Shown in pieces: positions 32,780 through 45,716 of a stretch of DNA of 64,000 nucleotides. The notes beneath the pieces were generated by a model. It did no database searches, was not told the DNA's origin, and worked only from the letters and a program-made list of their open reading frames with translations. How positions within the stretch are numbered: the stretch's first letter is position 1; each line of letters begins with the position of its first letter. A program made the position numbers and the translations under genes. Source of the stretch: Tamarix chinensis (lineage: Eukaryota > Streptophyta > Magnoliopsida > Caryophyllales > Tamaricaceae); contig CM060172.1 in assembly GCA_030549775.1 (NCBI GenBank), positions 1,055,623 to 1,119,622 of the forward strand, read 5' to 3'.

Positions 32780-34110
32780 TTCATAAAAGTGGTGTAATAA
32801 AGGGGTTAAGTGAAAATAAGGGGTTAAGTGAAAATTTTATAAGTGAAAAGGGTATTTTGGAAATTTTGTAGTAAAGGGGTATTTTGGTAATTTTGAAAGA
32901 AAGGGGTAAAACGGTAATTTTGTAAGCAAAAGGGTATTTTGGTAATTTCAAAAGAAAGGGATGAAATGATAATTTTATAAGTAAAAGGATAAAATTGTAA
33001 GTTGTGAGAAAGAAGGGTATTATGGTAATTTTTAAGGCAAAAGAACAATATGGTAATTTTATGATTAAATGGCAAAATGATAATTTTATAAGTAAAGGGG
33101 TATTATGGTAATTTTGGGAGTAAAGGGTAATATGTTAATTTTAGAAAAGAAGGGCAAAATGGTAATTTTGTAAGGAAAGATAAAAATGGTAATTTTGGAT
33201 GTAAAAGGGTAAAATAGTAATTTGTAAAGTAAAAGGGGTGTTATGGTAATTTTATAAGTAAAAGGGTATTGTGGCAATTTTGTAAATAAAAGGATAGTAT
33301 GGTAATTTAGAAGTAAGGGATAGAAGGGTAATTTTGTAAATAAAAGGATATTATGGTAAACTTGGGAGTAAGGGGTAACTTGGTAATTATGATAATGACG
33401 AAAGATAATTTGGTAATTAAATTATAATTATAGAAAGGGGTAATTGGATAATTATGATAATAGAGAAGGGTAATTTGGTAAACTAACCAATAAAAGGGTA
33501 TTATGGTAATTTTAATAATGGAGAAGGGCAATATTGTAATTATAAGAATGGAGAAGGGTAAATTAATAATTATAAATATGGAGAAGGGTAAATTAATAAT
33601 TATAAATATGGAGAAGAGTAAATTGGTAATTAAAATTATGAAGAAGGGTAATTTGGGATTTATAATAATTGAAAAGGGTAAAATGACAATTACAAGAATT
33701 GAGAGGGGTAAAATGGTAATTATTATAAAAGGAAAGGGCAATTTGGTAATTTAACCGACTAAAGGATAAATTGGTAATTACTTAACCAACTAAAAGGGAA
33801 AAATGGTAATCATGATAATGAAGGAGGGTAATTTGGTAATTTATCCAACACAAGGGCAATTTAGTAATTATAACAAAGGGGAAGGGCAATTTGGTAATCT
33901 AACCAACCAAATGGGAAATATGATAAGTTTAGTAATTATGAGGGGTGAATGGTGATTTAAAAAGGCATAGGAGATAACTTGGTAACCTAAACCGAGTAAG
34001 GGGTAATTTGGTAATTATGCAACCTGAAGGGTAATAGGGTAATTGGTCAAGTAAGGAAGGAATGACTTAGCAATTATATAAGTAAAGGGTAAATAAGTAA
34101 TTTGTACCTA
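32780..34110 (+). repeat. Minisatellite AAAGGGTAATTTGGTAATTTT, outer family B
   Basis: More than 40 degenerate units of about 27-36 bp over 1.3 kb, each containing AAGGG(T/C)A(A/T)(A/T)NTGGTAATT. Long minus-strand frames here (for example 33307-33741) only reflect the repeat. Confidence 0.8.
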
Positions 34111-34809
34111 ACATGTCGTTGTGATTGTAGAATTTCATAATATGATTTAAATAATGCTGATTAGCAAGGTAAGAGTATTTGATAATTAGTAAGTATACGA
34201 GAACGAATCCTAATTCGGAATTATATGAGATTATGGTGGCCTTAATGATTTCTCTGTGTTATCTTAGGTAGCCGTCTGAATAAGAAACGACTAATGATAT
34301 CGAAATGATTGAAAGTGGATAAGTATCTGATTATTGTGCCTTTTGTGATCACCTTAATTAAGACGCTAATACTTAAAGTGAAAGACCTCGAGATCGGGAA
34401 TGGTGACTCTTTAGAGGTTGCTACCCTAAAGATGTGGTTTAGTTCACGATTATTCTGGTATTTGCTGGTGTGCCTTTGTGCCCCAGCCAAGCCCTATATC
34501 TTACTCTATCTAGCTCTATGGACCTAGTTAGGGGGCATGCATACTTATGGATTAGGTGTCCTTGTCGGTAGGGTACTGAGTAGCTTTATGCACCAGTACG
34601 ACCAGGGTACCTTTGCATCCTTGGGTTCGTGGTTGAAGGGTACTGAGTAGCTTGTATGCACCGGTATGACCGGTGTGCCTTTGTGTCCCGGGTTCTTGAT
34701 CTCCTGTCCGAGGCAAATAAATAGAATTGTTGTACTGACTAAAGAAAGGAAAAACACTAATTACGGAAGTGAAAGATTAATGAGCCGGACCCAGTTGACT
34801 TATGATAAT

Positions 34810-35180
34810 GAGTACCGATCCACCGGTTATAATAGTGGCCTAGGAGCGTGTTGCCCTGGCAAGTGATTATGAGTACCGATCCACCGGATATAATAGTGGT
34901 CTAGGAGCGTGTTGCCCTAGATGATGTTGATATATATATTCCAATCCACTGGCAATAGTAGCGGGGGTCCCGAGCTCAATAAAATCAGTTATGTATGTGA
35001 ATAAAGTTATGGAAAAATACTAATCACTTATAGTGGAACACCATGTGAGTCGGGGCCAGACTGGTCCACCAGCGAATAATAGTGGCCAGGAGCGTTTTGC
35101 CCTGGAGACTGATCCACCGGCATATAATAGTGGTTAGGTGCGTTCTGCCCTATAAGTGCCCGATCCATTGGATATAATAG
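34810..35180 (+). repeat. Higher-order CCACCGG-N-ATAATAGTGG array, outer family B
   Basis: Six boxes at about 34816, 34879, 34944, 35070, 35112 and 35163 in two groups of three. The preceding spacers are GGAAGTGAAAGATTAATGAG (34764) and AGTGGAACACCATGTGAG (35031). Same order and similar spacing as in the inner copy. Confidence 0.75.
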
Positions 35181-35856
35181 TGGGGTTCTCGCACTCACAT
35201 GAATATAAAATATGAGATTGATTGAATGATGATGGAATAATGGCTTAAGGCCCGAATGTATTGATTTTACACTATGACATGGCTTAACGCCCAAAAGTAT
35301 CGATCGTGACTTATAACTTGTTATATATGTGATTGTTATGCATGCACCTCTTATTACATATGTATATAGCTTGCATTATGTGTTTCATTGCGGGCCTATT
35401 TTTAAGTGTTGTATTAAAGGGTTACTCAGTACCATAGTACTGAAGGGATTCCCTTCGTGGGGCCCCTGCCTATTCAATGGGCAGTGCCCCTTGCAGGTCT
35501 TTTCAGGTGCTACTCAAGTGGGCAACGGTAAAGAGAGTAAGGAATTATCCGGTACCGTTAGGATTTTTCTCTTTCTCTTTTAAATTCCTGGTTTTAATGT
35601 TAATATTGTTAAAGTAACCATCATTGGTGGATTTTATTCTTGTAAATATTTGATGCGCTACTCTGATTTAAAAATAGGTTGTAAATTGTGTTTTACACTT
35701 TTAGCCTTAGCACTTAGTACTAGAATAGTAGGAGTGAACTGGTCTGGGACTAAGTGTGGCGGTAATATCCCCAGAATTCACGATTTTATAATTTTCTTCC
35801 GCTAACTCTTTTAAATAAAACGAAATTTTTCAGTAGTGAATTTTGGGGGTGTTACA

Positions 35857-35861
35857 CCCTT
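35857..35861. repeat. Right TSD of the outer family B element
   Basis: CCCTT, pairing with 25418-25422. Confidence 0.85.
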
Positions 35862-37577
35862 ACTTCTGGATAGTGTTTATTTGCCTTCATCCTATCCATA
35901 AACATGCTTTCTTTAACTGAGAACTGATCCACAACATCATCAATTGGATCAGAATTAGAAAATATAACACTTTGTTGACTTGGAAGATGAAAGCCTAACT
36001 TTTCGACTGGTATATCCCTGAATTGAATCTTATATTTAAATATCCTCCATGATTCCTCGCATGATGATGTATATCTATAATCATAGTACATCTGAATTTC
36101 ATCTGCATTTTTTACCACTTCATCATTTGTTGTACTTTCATAAAAGGATGAAGTAGCACGATCATTGCCTTTTTTGACATATTTAAATAAATACTTGATA
36201 GAGCATGACTGATTGCACCACTCGACATTAAGATGAGCACTATACTTGAGCAACAAGTAACGATTGTGAGGAACAATAAATATATTATCAAGATGAACTC
36301 CATTCTTCTCCATTTTTATCCCATTATCTCTTCATCTATACATTGGATACCCATCATCATCAATAGTCATTGGTTCGATGAATTTTTTGGGAAAATGCTT
36401 AGTACATCGACCATCTGACATGCAAGGAGAGTTCTTTCTAGTGGCACTAGATGGTCCATGTACCATATACTCTTGAACTACTTTATAATATGCCAGATCA
36501 ACATTATAATATAGAATTTTAGTTGAAATGATTTTGTCAATATCATTCCTTGTTTGATACTTGTCTTGTGATGCAAGAAATAACAATATATGTGCATGTG
36601 GCAAGCTTCAATTGTATATATGATTGCAATTCAAATAACATATATAACTATGTCAACAAATCAAAGTGTAATTTTTTTAATGAAAGATAACAATTATAAC
36701 TAAAATCTTACTCGATTTAACTATTCTGAATATTTTGTTCTTGTGAAGATCTTTTGTATGACAATCTAACTTCAATTTGGACAATCATCAGCCTTGAGAC
36801 CTCTTTTTTGAAAAGGTCAGGATAACCGACCCATCTACAAATTGCAAGTAAATTTGATGAAAAGGTCAGGATAACCAACCCATCTACAAATTGCCATGGT
36901 GTCTCGATAGTTTTGATTCATATATCTAGTGCCATCAGTTATTGATGATGGTAGAATAACTAATTTTCCTTGAGTGGATGGATCTGTCTCACCCCTTAAT
37001 ATTGCATATGTCAGTCAACTATATAATTCACAACACAATTGTTTTTGATGTAACTTAGTATATGTCAATCTAGAATCCTTAACCATAGTATATGAGTTGA
37101 CAATAAATTGTTAAAGAAGTCTTATAGAAGATAGTATAACTGATAACTCAGACTCTCTTTCATGCAAAAAATAACAAAAATACTCTGTTGTGCTTATGTT
37201 CATTTTACCACACTGCTTAATTTTCCCATGACATGTTAATATTATGTCTTCTCTATAACCATCTTCACTATATGGAAATAGTAGAGGATATTGTAGCCCA
37301 AGATATGACACATGAAGTTGGTTAATGTGTTTTAGCAAACCAATTTTTGTTTCTACTAAGATATCTCTATCAATAATGCATCAAAGTCTCTAACAATTAA
37401 TCCAACAACTTACTAGTCCTTCTTTCAATCAACTTTAATTTTACATTGGGAAAACCCTCTTTCTCAATTTTTTCTCTAACCATTCTAAACCATTTGACCA
37501 GTATATTATTCTCATCATGCATCTGCTTCAGGTCATAAACAATAGATGTATGAAGGTTCTATAAGGTTTTATTTTTC

Positions 37578-37671
37578 CTATACCAAAGATAATTGTAACA
37601 TATTGTTAGAATAATTTAATTCAAAGACGAATAATAAATAATCAATTAGAAATGGTCGTTATAAAACTCAC
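37578..37671 (-). other. Probable intron in the Helitron Rep half
   Basis: On the minus strand the coding text ...QNRVNYVR meets GTGAG, and homology resumes after TATAG with KNKT...YDLKQMHDENNILVKWFRM. At 94 bp it has canonical GT-AG ends. Confidence 0.6.
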
Positions 37672-38540
37672 CTAACATAGTTTACTCTATTTTGAACTTC
37701 ATTTTCTATGTTATAAATGTAAAGTTGTGCAAATTTAGGAGTAGAACTATCAGGAAGCAATAAGCTTCCCATAAGATGATAATTTTGGCCAAGTAATCTA
37801 AATATTAGAGGAAAGTTTCCATTGTTCAAAATTCTATCAACTTTTCCTCCCATAGATGTGAAACGAAAAATATTATTGTAGGACTAAATATTTTGGAGGT
37901 ACTGTTTACTTCTATCATTACGTAATTATAATAGTTCATGTAACCATTTTGGAGGATTTCTGATTGCTAGTAGTTGAACTTTTCCTTGCATATAACATAA
38001 AGAGTATTTTGGATTTTTAGACAATCTATTTTTGGACATTCGTTGTCCATACCAAAAAAAAAAGGATTTACAAAAATTGCATATATGTGTTGGATCTCTA
38101 ATATTCAAATAATCTACACATATAACAAAAGTAATGTCAAATATGAATAAATTTCATTTGCATATCACTATTGATAAATTCTAATTTTCAAAAAGTATAA
38201 TTGAATAATTATCTTTGTATGTACTAGATGATCGTGTTCCATTGTTGTGTTCTACTTCATCATCCATGACAATTAAAAAATCACCCATTGAATAATGTAT
38301 CATTGTCACATGTTTATTTCTACATTATCAATAATGTATGTTGTCACTAAACAATGATTATTGAAAAATGAAAATGCTAACTTTCATTAAATTATATTTG
38401 TTCAATGACATGGGTATGAAAATCCTTTTTTTAGAAGATACTGCTACATTGTTGAATTTTGATAAATTGTCAATACCGCTTGCATTTGATCCATGTGATG
38501 TAGGTATTATATATTTGTATGTGTTTGAACTTTAGATACT

Positions 38541-41500
38541 TGATGCATAGTGTATTCAATAGTTGATAGACTCTAATTTATAAGTACAACTTTTAGAAGT
38601 TTAATCTATATAAAAGATAGTTTAGAATATTTAATCAAATTAATAATTTAGACAATATATAAAAAATGAGTTTAATAAATGAGAAAAAGAAATTACCATT
38701 TGTAATGTCACTAAGAGGAGATAAAAATTATTGAGATTGAAAGGAAGTGAACACACTCTTTTTATTCGTGTCTTATTCAACACTTGTTTTCTTCATAGTT
38801 ATATTCAAATTACCCGCATACATGAATAAAAGAAATTGCTATATAATGTGATACTAAGTTTTAATCGTTACATCATTATATACTTATATTTTATATTAGT
38901 GATTAAATGTAATACACTTTAAAAATATTGATTAAGTAACAATGTAATAAAATTACATTAGTTTTTTTATAGTTAGGTCAAAATAAATGTATAAATATAT
39001 TTATTATTAATTTCTTTATACCACAAATTAGGGCCATATTTCATTTTATTAAATTCCTACAACATACAAAGATATTGAATAAAAATGTGTTAAAGTCAAA
39101 TTATAATGCAATTAATAAGTGCTTAATTTAGTGTTTATTTAATTACTTTTCATGTACAATAAGAAAAACTAATATATTAAGTTAATTTATATTCCTTAGT
39201 TAAAATTTAATTTGAGTATGGATATAATAACAAATGATTAATATATTTATAGTATATACTACACATCATGATTATAGTTAAATTTAATAAATTCCTGCAA
39301 ATAAAATGTATTTAAACTAATTAAATCTTAACAATGAAGGTAAGATATCTTATCCATTTAATGTAAAATTGAAAAGAAAATATTTCCCAATATGTTTCCA
39401 AATCTAGTTCATATTCATAATGTTTTGAAATAGATTGTCTAATTAAATTTTATATTATTGGTCAAGTGTACAAAAATTTATAAATATAGTTTAAGTATGA
39501 ATGTAATAAAATGATATATTTTTTCCATAGTGATGTCATTTTTTTTACTATAGTAAATTATTATAATATATATTAAATACCATAAAACATATTCATATTT
39601 TATTTTATTAAATTTCCACAACATGAAAATGTATTCAACATATATCTAGTAAAGATAAATTAATTTATTGTTAAAAAGTGCTAAACTTGTGTATATACTT
39701 ACAAGTATATAATTTAATATTACTATTATTAATTGTGTAATTGATATAATAATCTAAAATTAATCTATAATTTAAAATTTAGTTGATGTTTCCAATACAT
39801 CTTAATTAGCTTGTTAATTAAGCATATTATAAAAATAATTATGATTGAGAACAAACTAAAGCTAACAATAAATGCTTACTGGTTAAATTACTAACTTAAA
39901 ATGGTACTCATAAGCTCATTAAAAGAAAAATAATGAACCATTGATCATTGATACAACATGGATCCGAACCATTCGTTTGGCTCCGATCCGTGTCAAACTG
40001 ATTGGAAAATTGAAGCTCTTTGTCATCAGTAATAACTAATTATAACCGTCTATTTTGTTTGCCACAGATTGAAAAAGAAAAAAAAATGTAGGGACTTCTA
40101 ACTGTTAAATATACTAGGTAGAGATCAACGGTCGATTTCGTTACCATCTGTCCAATACAGCTAAGACAAATTGTGGATATCACAACCATTGATATTGTAT
40201 GACTCAAATCAAAGCCCTCAATTATTGTACGTAATGTACACAGTGCTGTGTTACACCTATTGACACTGACACAAGATCTAGGCTATTGATTTTGAAAATG
40301 AAACAACATCCAAGTTGTTCGATTGGCAAACCCTAAGCTTTTCTTCCACGATTTGTTATTTTGTATCGTTCACAATTACCAGAGATAATTTTTCTTAAGC
40401 GGTGATGAAGAGAAAAAAAAATCTCTGAACTGTCGATTCCTCCACAGTAATCGAGAATTTTTTTTATTCTGCCTACCATTCTGTACCTTTCATTACAAAC
40501 AATTTTGTTCATATTTTTCACTTTGAAACAACAATTTCCTCTCAAGAACTAGTAGATTAGTTCATTTTTCTCCACTACCATACATTATTAGCGGTGTACA
40601 ATTTTAGTTTTCTAAAGATTATCATTCACTAAATAAGTATATTGTGTTTTACTTTATTTCTTTAATTTTTAGATGCTATCTCTTATTCTATTTTTTAATT
40701 TTTTTTAATTTTTAGTTTTCACATATTTTGTTTCCATTTAATTTTTACTAATCGATTCCTTTATTTTTATTTTTATGATATGTAGCTACATAATTTTAAA
40801 AAAATTCCATTTGTAGTTTGGTTTTGTGAACTTCATATGGTTTCGAAATTATCTCACCGAAAGTGTGCTCATTTTCATGTAAAATCTGTCATTTAGAATT
40901 TTAGATTTTTACATGATATCAAACTTCAAATGCATGTAAATATATAAATTTTTCTATAAATAAAACATAACAATATACAAAATATTTTATTGTGCAGGTA
41001 CGATATGTTTATTTAGAATATCTTCTGAGAAACCTACATACATATTTTTGTGTCCTAAGTTATATTTGTTTTACTCCAGATCTAATGTGTCTATAGAAAA
41101 TCATACGAAATAATTAGTAGTATGCTTATATTTTAACAAATAGGTTTTTATTAGTAATACATATTATTAATTTGGTTGTTGTAGTTAAGGATAGTAATTG
41201 TAATGACTTATTTGCATAAATCAACCTATTACTTTAACGTATTGATAACACTTTTATACATCTACCAATAATCGAATAATTAACAGTTTCCATATTTTGA
41301 ATACTAATTTTGTTTTTTAACAATACTTTATGTATTATAATATGTATGTAGAAATATTATGAATTAATACGTTCTTTGGTTTTCACGTGATTATTGGTGG
41401 TATATACAAATGAGAACCTTAATGCATGGTGCTCAAGGTATCATAATATATTTTTTGAACATAATTTGTTGTCTTATGATATGCTATAACTAAGATACTA

Positions 41501-42045
41501 TATTATTAATAGTCATTTATTTTTGGATGTAGGTATGAAAAAATACATTTCTTCTCTATAGATTGTGGTATTGAAAACTGGTAGTGCTTGAGGTATAATA
41601 CTATCATGTAGGCTTTTTGTGTGATGACGTACCAAATGCTTGCTAATGCTTTAGGCCTAGGAAAATTATTTTATTATTAGATTAAATACTTTATTTAGAA
41701 TTGTGTTAGATTTTAAATGCTGAAAATAGATTAAAAATATTATTAACTATTGTTGTTAGCTGTTTAACTATGATTGTCTAATAAACAATCAAACGTGTTG
41801 GTTAAAAGTTGATAAAAATTTGCCTATGTCAATTTTTTTATTACTTAGATGTACCAAAGATTATGAAACTTGATTAAGTGTGAATTTAATATAATTAATT
41901 TCTTGTCAGTGAAGTAATACTGGATAGTATATTAAAAATTCACAGTAGTTATTTTATACCACAATTAAAAGAGATAATTTATTTTACTGTATTTCTGCAA
42001 CAATACAATATATTCAACATAAATCTTTTTAAGTATCTAATGATA
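38541..42045. other. AT-rich stretch without genes
   Basis: About 3.5 kb, strongly AT-rich, no coding frame of protein character. It probably includes the 5' leader of the Helitron. The sequence at 40090-41660 resembles 53760-54360: both contain TTGATATTGTATGACTCAAATC-like text and, later, a TGTAGGTA(T/C)GAAAA-(A/C)ATACATTTCTT stretch. Both sides of the gypsy element may therefore carry one old repeat. Confidence 0.5.
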
Positions 42046-42050
42046 TTAAT
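42046..42050. repeat. Left TSD of the Ty3/gypsy element
   Basis: TTAAT, repeated at 50529-50533. Confidence 0.8.
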
Positions 42051-42893
42051 TAGTGTGGATCAAAGTGGAAGAGAAGAGTAGGATCAAATCACTTCTTTGT
42101 TTTGATTGTCCACATGTTGAAGTTGAAGAAGAATGGCTCGGTTTAATGAAGATTAAACTCGATTATAGGCATATTTCAACGAGAATATAAACTTTGGATG
42201 TTAATGCACATTCAAAGGATCTAAAGAGTAAGGAATGCCTGACACTTTCCTATCTAGATATGTCTCCAAAAGAGAGAAAAACACAAGCCCTTAAACTTGA
42301 GAATTTATGTTCAAATGATTTCTATTAATTAGCTATGCATATGCGTGTACAGAGAGGTAGTATATATAGGAAGAGTAGCCGACTAAAAGGAGTTAACCCC
42401 AGCCGGTTATTTCCTTAATTCAAGATAGATTTAACTCAATTTAATTAAGCCTATATAATACTTAACCTCAATCATAATATCATCATTTAAATGCTATTAA
42501 TGACTAACATTACAAAGCCCTACAATCAACTATGGTATATACATAAAATTACAACAAAACCCTAGATTACATGAAATATACTTTAGGGTTTACAACAAGC
42601 TTAATATAACTAATAATATCACCAACTATATCTTGTTGTAGTGTTATCCCATGTATGCCATAGCCTTACATACTTTGAATGCTTGTACACTTTAAGTCTC
42701 TTCTTGTGTGTTGACTTCTTCACCTTGCAAATATGTAATATACCTGCAAGAATATCTTAAATTATTTTCAATACCAAGTATAGAAATATTATCAAGAACA
42801 TTTAAAATGACTGGCTCCATTATTAAGAATGCTAATTATTCCTTACCTTGAGAATCATTAAAAACATGAGATACATTAGATGCACTTGCATCA
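42051..42893 (-). repeat. 3' LTR of the gypsy element
   Basis: Direct repeat of 49686-50528 and the same length. TATATATA within 42360-42368 (minus-strand core promoter candidate) is conserved in both LTRs. The last 58 bp of the pol frame lie inside its inner edge. Confidence 0.9.
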
Positions 42894-45716
42894 TTATCCC
42901 TAAGTTGAGAAGAATTTTTCCTCAAATTATTATCATTATAATAAGGAGACAAATCACTAATATTAAAAGTTCTTGAAATTCCACCATAATAATATGGAAG
43001 TTGTGGAATTTCAAGTTCATAAGCATTATCCCTAAATTTTCTTAGTATTTTAAAAGGTCCGTCAGCTCTTGGCATTAGTTTATTTTTACGTAAATTAGGA
43101 AATCTTTCTTTATGCAAATGTAACCAAACTAAGTCACCAATAGAAATTACCTGTGGGGTTCTATACTTATTTTCTTGAGCTTTATACCTGACATTAGCCT
43201 TTTCAATATTAGCCTTTATTTTCTAATGAAGCTGTTGAAAGAATTTGACTCTATCTTCGGCTTCATAAATTTGTAATTCTCCTTTCTTTAAAGGAACCAT
43301 ATTGATTGGCATGTGTGGATTCACTCCATTAACCACTTCAAACGGACTAACTTGAGTAGTACTTGATGGACTTCGATTGTAAGCAAACTCTGTATGAGCT
43401 AACTTTAGATCCTAATCTTTAGTACTTTTATTAACCAAACCTCTTAATAATGTACCAAGATTTTGATTAGTTACCTCTTTTTAACCGTCGGTTTGTGGAT
43501 GATGTGAAGTACTAAATAACAATTTAGTACCAAGCATATGCCACAAAGTTTTCCAAAAATAACTCATAAACTTGACATCCTGATCTGAGACAATAATTTT
43601 AGGCACACCATGAAGTTTAACAATTTCTCTAAAATACAAATAAGAAACATGCGTGGCATCATCGGTTTTATTACATGGAATAAAATGATCCATTTTAGAA
43701 AATCTATCTACTACCACAAGAATAGAATCTTTACCACGTTGTGTTCTTGGTAACCCTAGGATAAAGTCCATACTAACTCCTTCCCATGGTTTATCAGGTA
43801 CTGGTAAAGCTGTGTATAAGCCTTTATGAAAGTAACTCTTACATTTTTGACATTTAGAACATCTACTTATCATAACTTGTACATTTTTAACCATTCGTGG
43901 CTAGTAGAAATTTTCTTGTAATACTTTCATAGTCTTATGTATACCAAAATATCCTACAATGCTACCTTCATGTGCTTCCTTAATCAGTAAGTCTCGAATA
44001 CTACATCTAGGAATAAAAAGTTTATTTAGTCTAAATAAAAATCCATCTTGTATGACATAATGGCCATGGTATCCACTTTCTTTACATGCACTGAATATAT
44101 CCATAAAATCTTTAGGATACAATTCTTTTAATATTTTGAAACCTAAGATTTTGGCATCCATCATAACAAGTAATGTAGATCTATGAGAAAGAGCATCAGC
44201 TACTACATTTTCTTTTCCATCTAAATGTTTGATAGAGAACACAAAGGACTGTAAGAAACTCACCCACTTTACATGTCTCGGAATAACTTTCTTTTGACCA
44301 TGTAAGTGTTTTAAACTCTCATGATACAAGTGTAACACAAAGGGTTTTGGTCTTAGATAATGACTCCATGTCTCTAAGCTCCGTATAATGGAAAATAATT
44401 TCTTATCATAAGTTGAATAGTTAAGTTTGGTTCAATTCAACTTTTCAGAGAAGAATGCTATAGGTTTCCTTTCCTTTGAGAGGATACCTTCTATTCCAAC
44501 TCCACTAGCATCACAAGTTACTTCAAAAAGAAGGTCAAAGTTGGGTAAAGATAGAACAGGAGCATTACAAAGTTTATTTTTGATGTTTTCAAAGGCTTGA
44601 TTAGCTTCTTATCTGCAATTAAATTCACATTTTTTCATGATTTGTGTAATTGGTGCAGCTATAGTGGAAAAATCCTTAATGAATCTTCTATAAAAACTAG
44701 CTAACCCATGAAAACTTCTCACATCATGTACATTTTTAGGGATAGGCCACTCTTGGATAGCTCTAATATTATTAGGATCCACTTTAATTCCCTCTCCACT
44801 AACAATATATCCTTGGAAAACTACACTTGGAAGCAGGAAATCACATTTTTCAAGTTTTCCATAAAGTTTAGCTTCCCTTAGCTTATCAAACAATTTTCTC
44901 AAATGCACTAGGTGATCATACCCATTTTTACTATACACAAGAATATCATCCAAATATACAATAATAAAATCAGCAAGGAAAGGTCGAAGAACTTCATTAA
45001 TAAGTCTCATGAATGAACTAGGTGCATTACATAGCCCAAAAGGCACGACCATCCATTCATAAAGACCATATTTAGTCTTGAAAGCAGTTTTCCATTAATC
45101 TCCATCCCTAATCCTTAGTTGATGATAACCACTTGTTAAATTGATTTTGGAAAAATACTTGTGCACCGTAAAGTTCATCTAGCATATCATCTAGCCTAGG
45201 CATAGGAAAACGATATTTGATAGTGATGTTATTCACTACTCTTGAATCTATACACATATGCCATGTACCATCTTTTTTAGGAACTAGTAAGGCATGAACA
45301 CTACAAGGACTCATACTTTCTCTCACAAATCCTTTATCCATAAGCTCTTGGATTGGTTTTTGTAATTCCATAGCTTCCTCTAGGTTACATCTATAAGCAG
45401 GTTTATTTGGAAGAGGCATTCCAGGAATAAGATCAATAGCATGTTCTATACCTCTTTTAGGTGGTAATCCAGGAGGTAAATCATTAGGAAATACATCATG
45501 ATATTTATCAAGCAGCTTATTTAGATTAGGATTATCAATTTGTTGCTCCCCAAGTTTATAATCTTTAGCAACTAAGGCATAGAAAATTCCTTCTTCTTCT
45601 ATGCACTTTTCCATAGCCTTTTCATGTAAAAATAATATCTTTTTATCATCACTCAAAGGCATATTATCACATAGAGAAGGTGTTAATATATACAAATGTT
45701 TTCCTTTTTTCACCAC
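42836..45716 (-). pseudogene. Gypsy pol: RT, RNase H, integrase (broken)
   Basis: Minus-strand pol in several frames. 45108-45716: DLPPGLPPKRGIEHAIDLIP, VPKKDGTWHMCIDSR, PMPRLDDMLDELYGA. 44609-45052: [14 protein letters not shown], the intact catalytic YLDDILVYS (about 44955), [21 protein letters not shown]. 43901-44338: RNase H end and the start of integrase (KHLDGKENVVADALSHR, HEGSIVGYFGIHK). 43481-43894: CSKCQKCKS zinc ligands, MDFILGLP and [10 protein letters not shown] catalytic Asp motifs, then HHPQTDG followed by a stop where Gln is normal. 42836-43117: KLMPRADGPFKIL and FNISDLSPYYND. Main lesions: frameshift near 45120 and stops near 44608, 43898 and 43480. No canonical chromodomain is seen. 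Confidence 0.9.

Larger units (their letters stand above)
25423..35856 (+). mobile_element. Outer family B long LTR (probable solo LTR), about 5.26 kb without the nested copy
   Basis: Begins TTTAATCCCCCAAAATTTTAG and ends AGTGAATTTTGGGGGTGTTACA, decayed inverted termini of the TGTAACACCCC...GGGGTGTTACA type, with TSD CCCTT on both sides. Its order is AT-rich 5' part, pyrimidine-rich part (25740-26346 and 31521-32155), a minisatellite (about 32780-34110), the CCACCGGC...ATAATAGTGG array (34810-35180), and a conserved tail with TTAGCCTTAGCACTTAGTACT. It has no open frames of protein character. It is interrupted by the inner copy at 26347-31515. A solo LTR is the simplest reading. Confidence 0.75.
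23055..38540 (-). mobile_element. Autonomous-type Helitron relic, interrupted
   Basis: A minus-strand RepHel gene occupies both flanks of a 10.4-kb insertion. The probable 3' terminus on the minus strand is CTAA, at plus 23055-23058, followed by T. About 10 bases inside it is a short hairpin GTGCAATGCAC (23069-23079). CTRR followed by T and a terminal hairpin are standard for Helitrons. The 5' TC terminus is not located; it lies above 38540, possibly within the AT-rich stretch up to about 40600. The element is inactive because of the insertion and point lesions. Confidence 0.75.
35857..38540 (-). pseudogene. Helitron RepHel, Rep (HUH endonuclease) half
   Basis: N-terminal half of a Helitron transposase-helicase. 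In order on the minus strand: a basic, low-complexity start (38390-38530); ICNFCKSFFFWYGQRM, a zinc-finger-like segment (38030-38100); GGKVDRILNNG and FAQLYIYNIENEVQNR (37670-37853); LQYPLLFPYSEDGY (37230-37300); MAICRWVGYPDLF (about 36810-36900); the HUH motif PHAHILLFL (36580-36604); and IKYLFKYVKKG (about 36165-36210), which holds the two Tyr/Lys motifs used for nicking. A good intron fits 37578-37671 (GTGAG...TATAG on the minus strand). Another is likely just before the HUH motif at about 36605-36715. Coding stops at the insertion, at YPEVR. Confidence 0.85.

Noticed and set aside
33307..33741. 144-codon Ile/Phe-rich minus-strand frame
   Set aside because: Translation of a 30-bp minisatellite; it looks like a membrane protein only because of composition.
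40333..40545. 70-codon basic minus-strand frame upstream of the Helitron
   Set aside because: No recognisable motif and too short to support; could be leader sequence of the Helitron.
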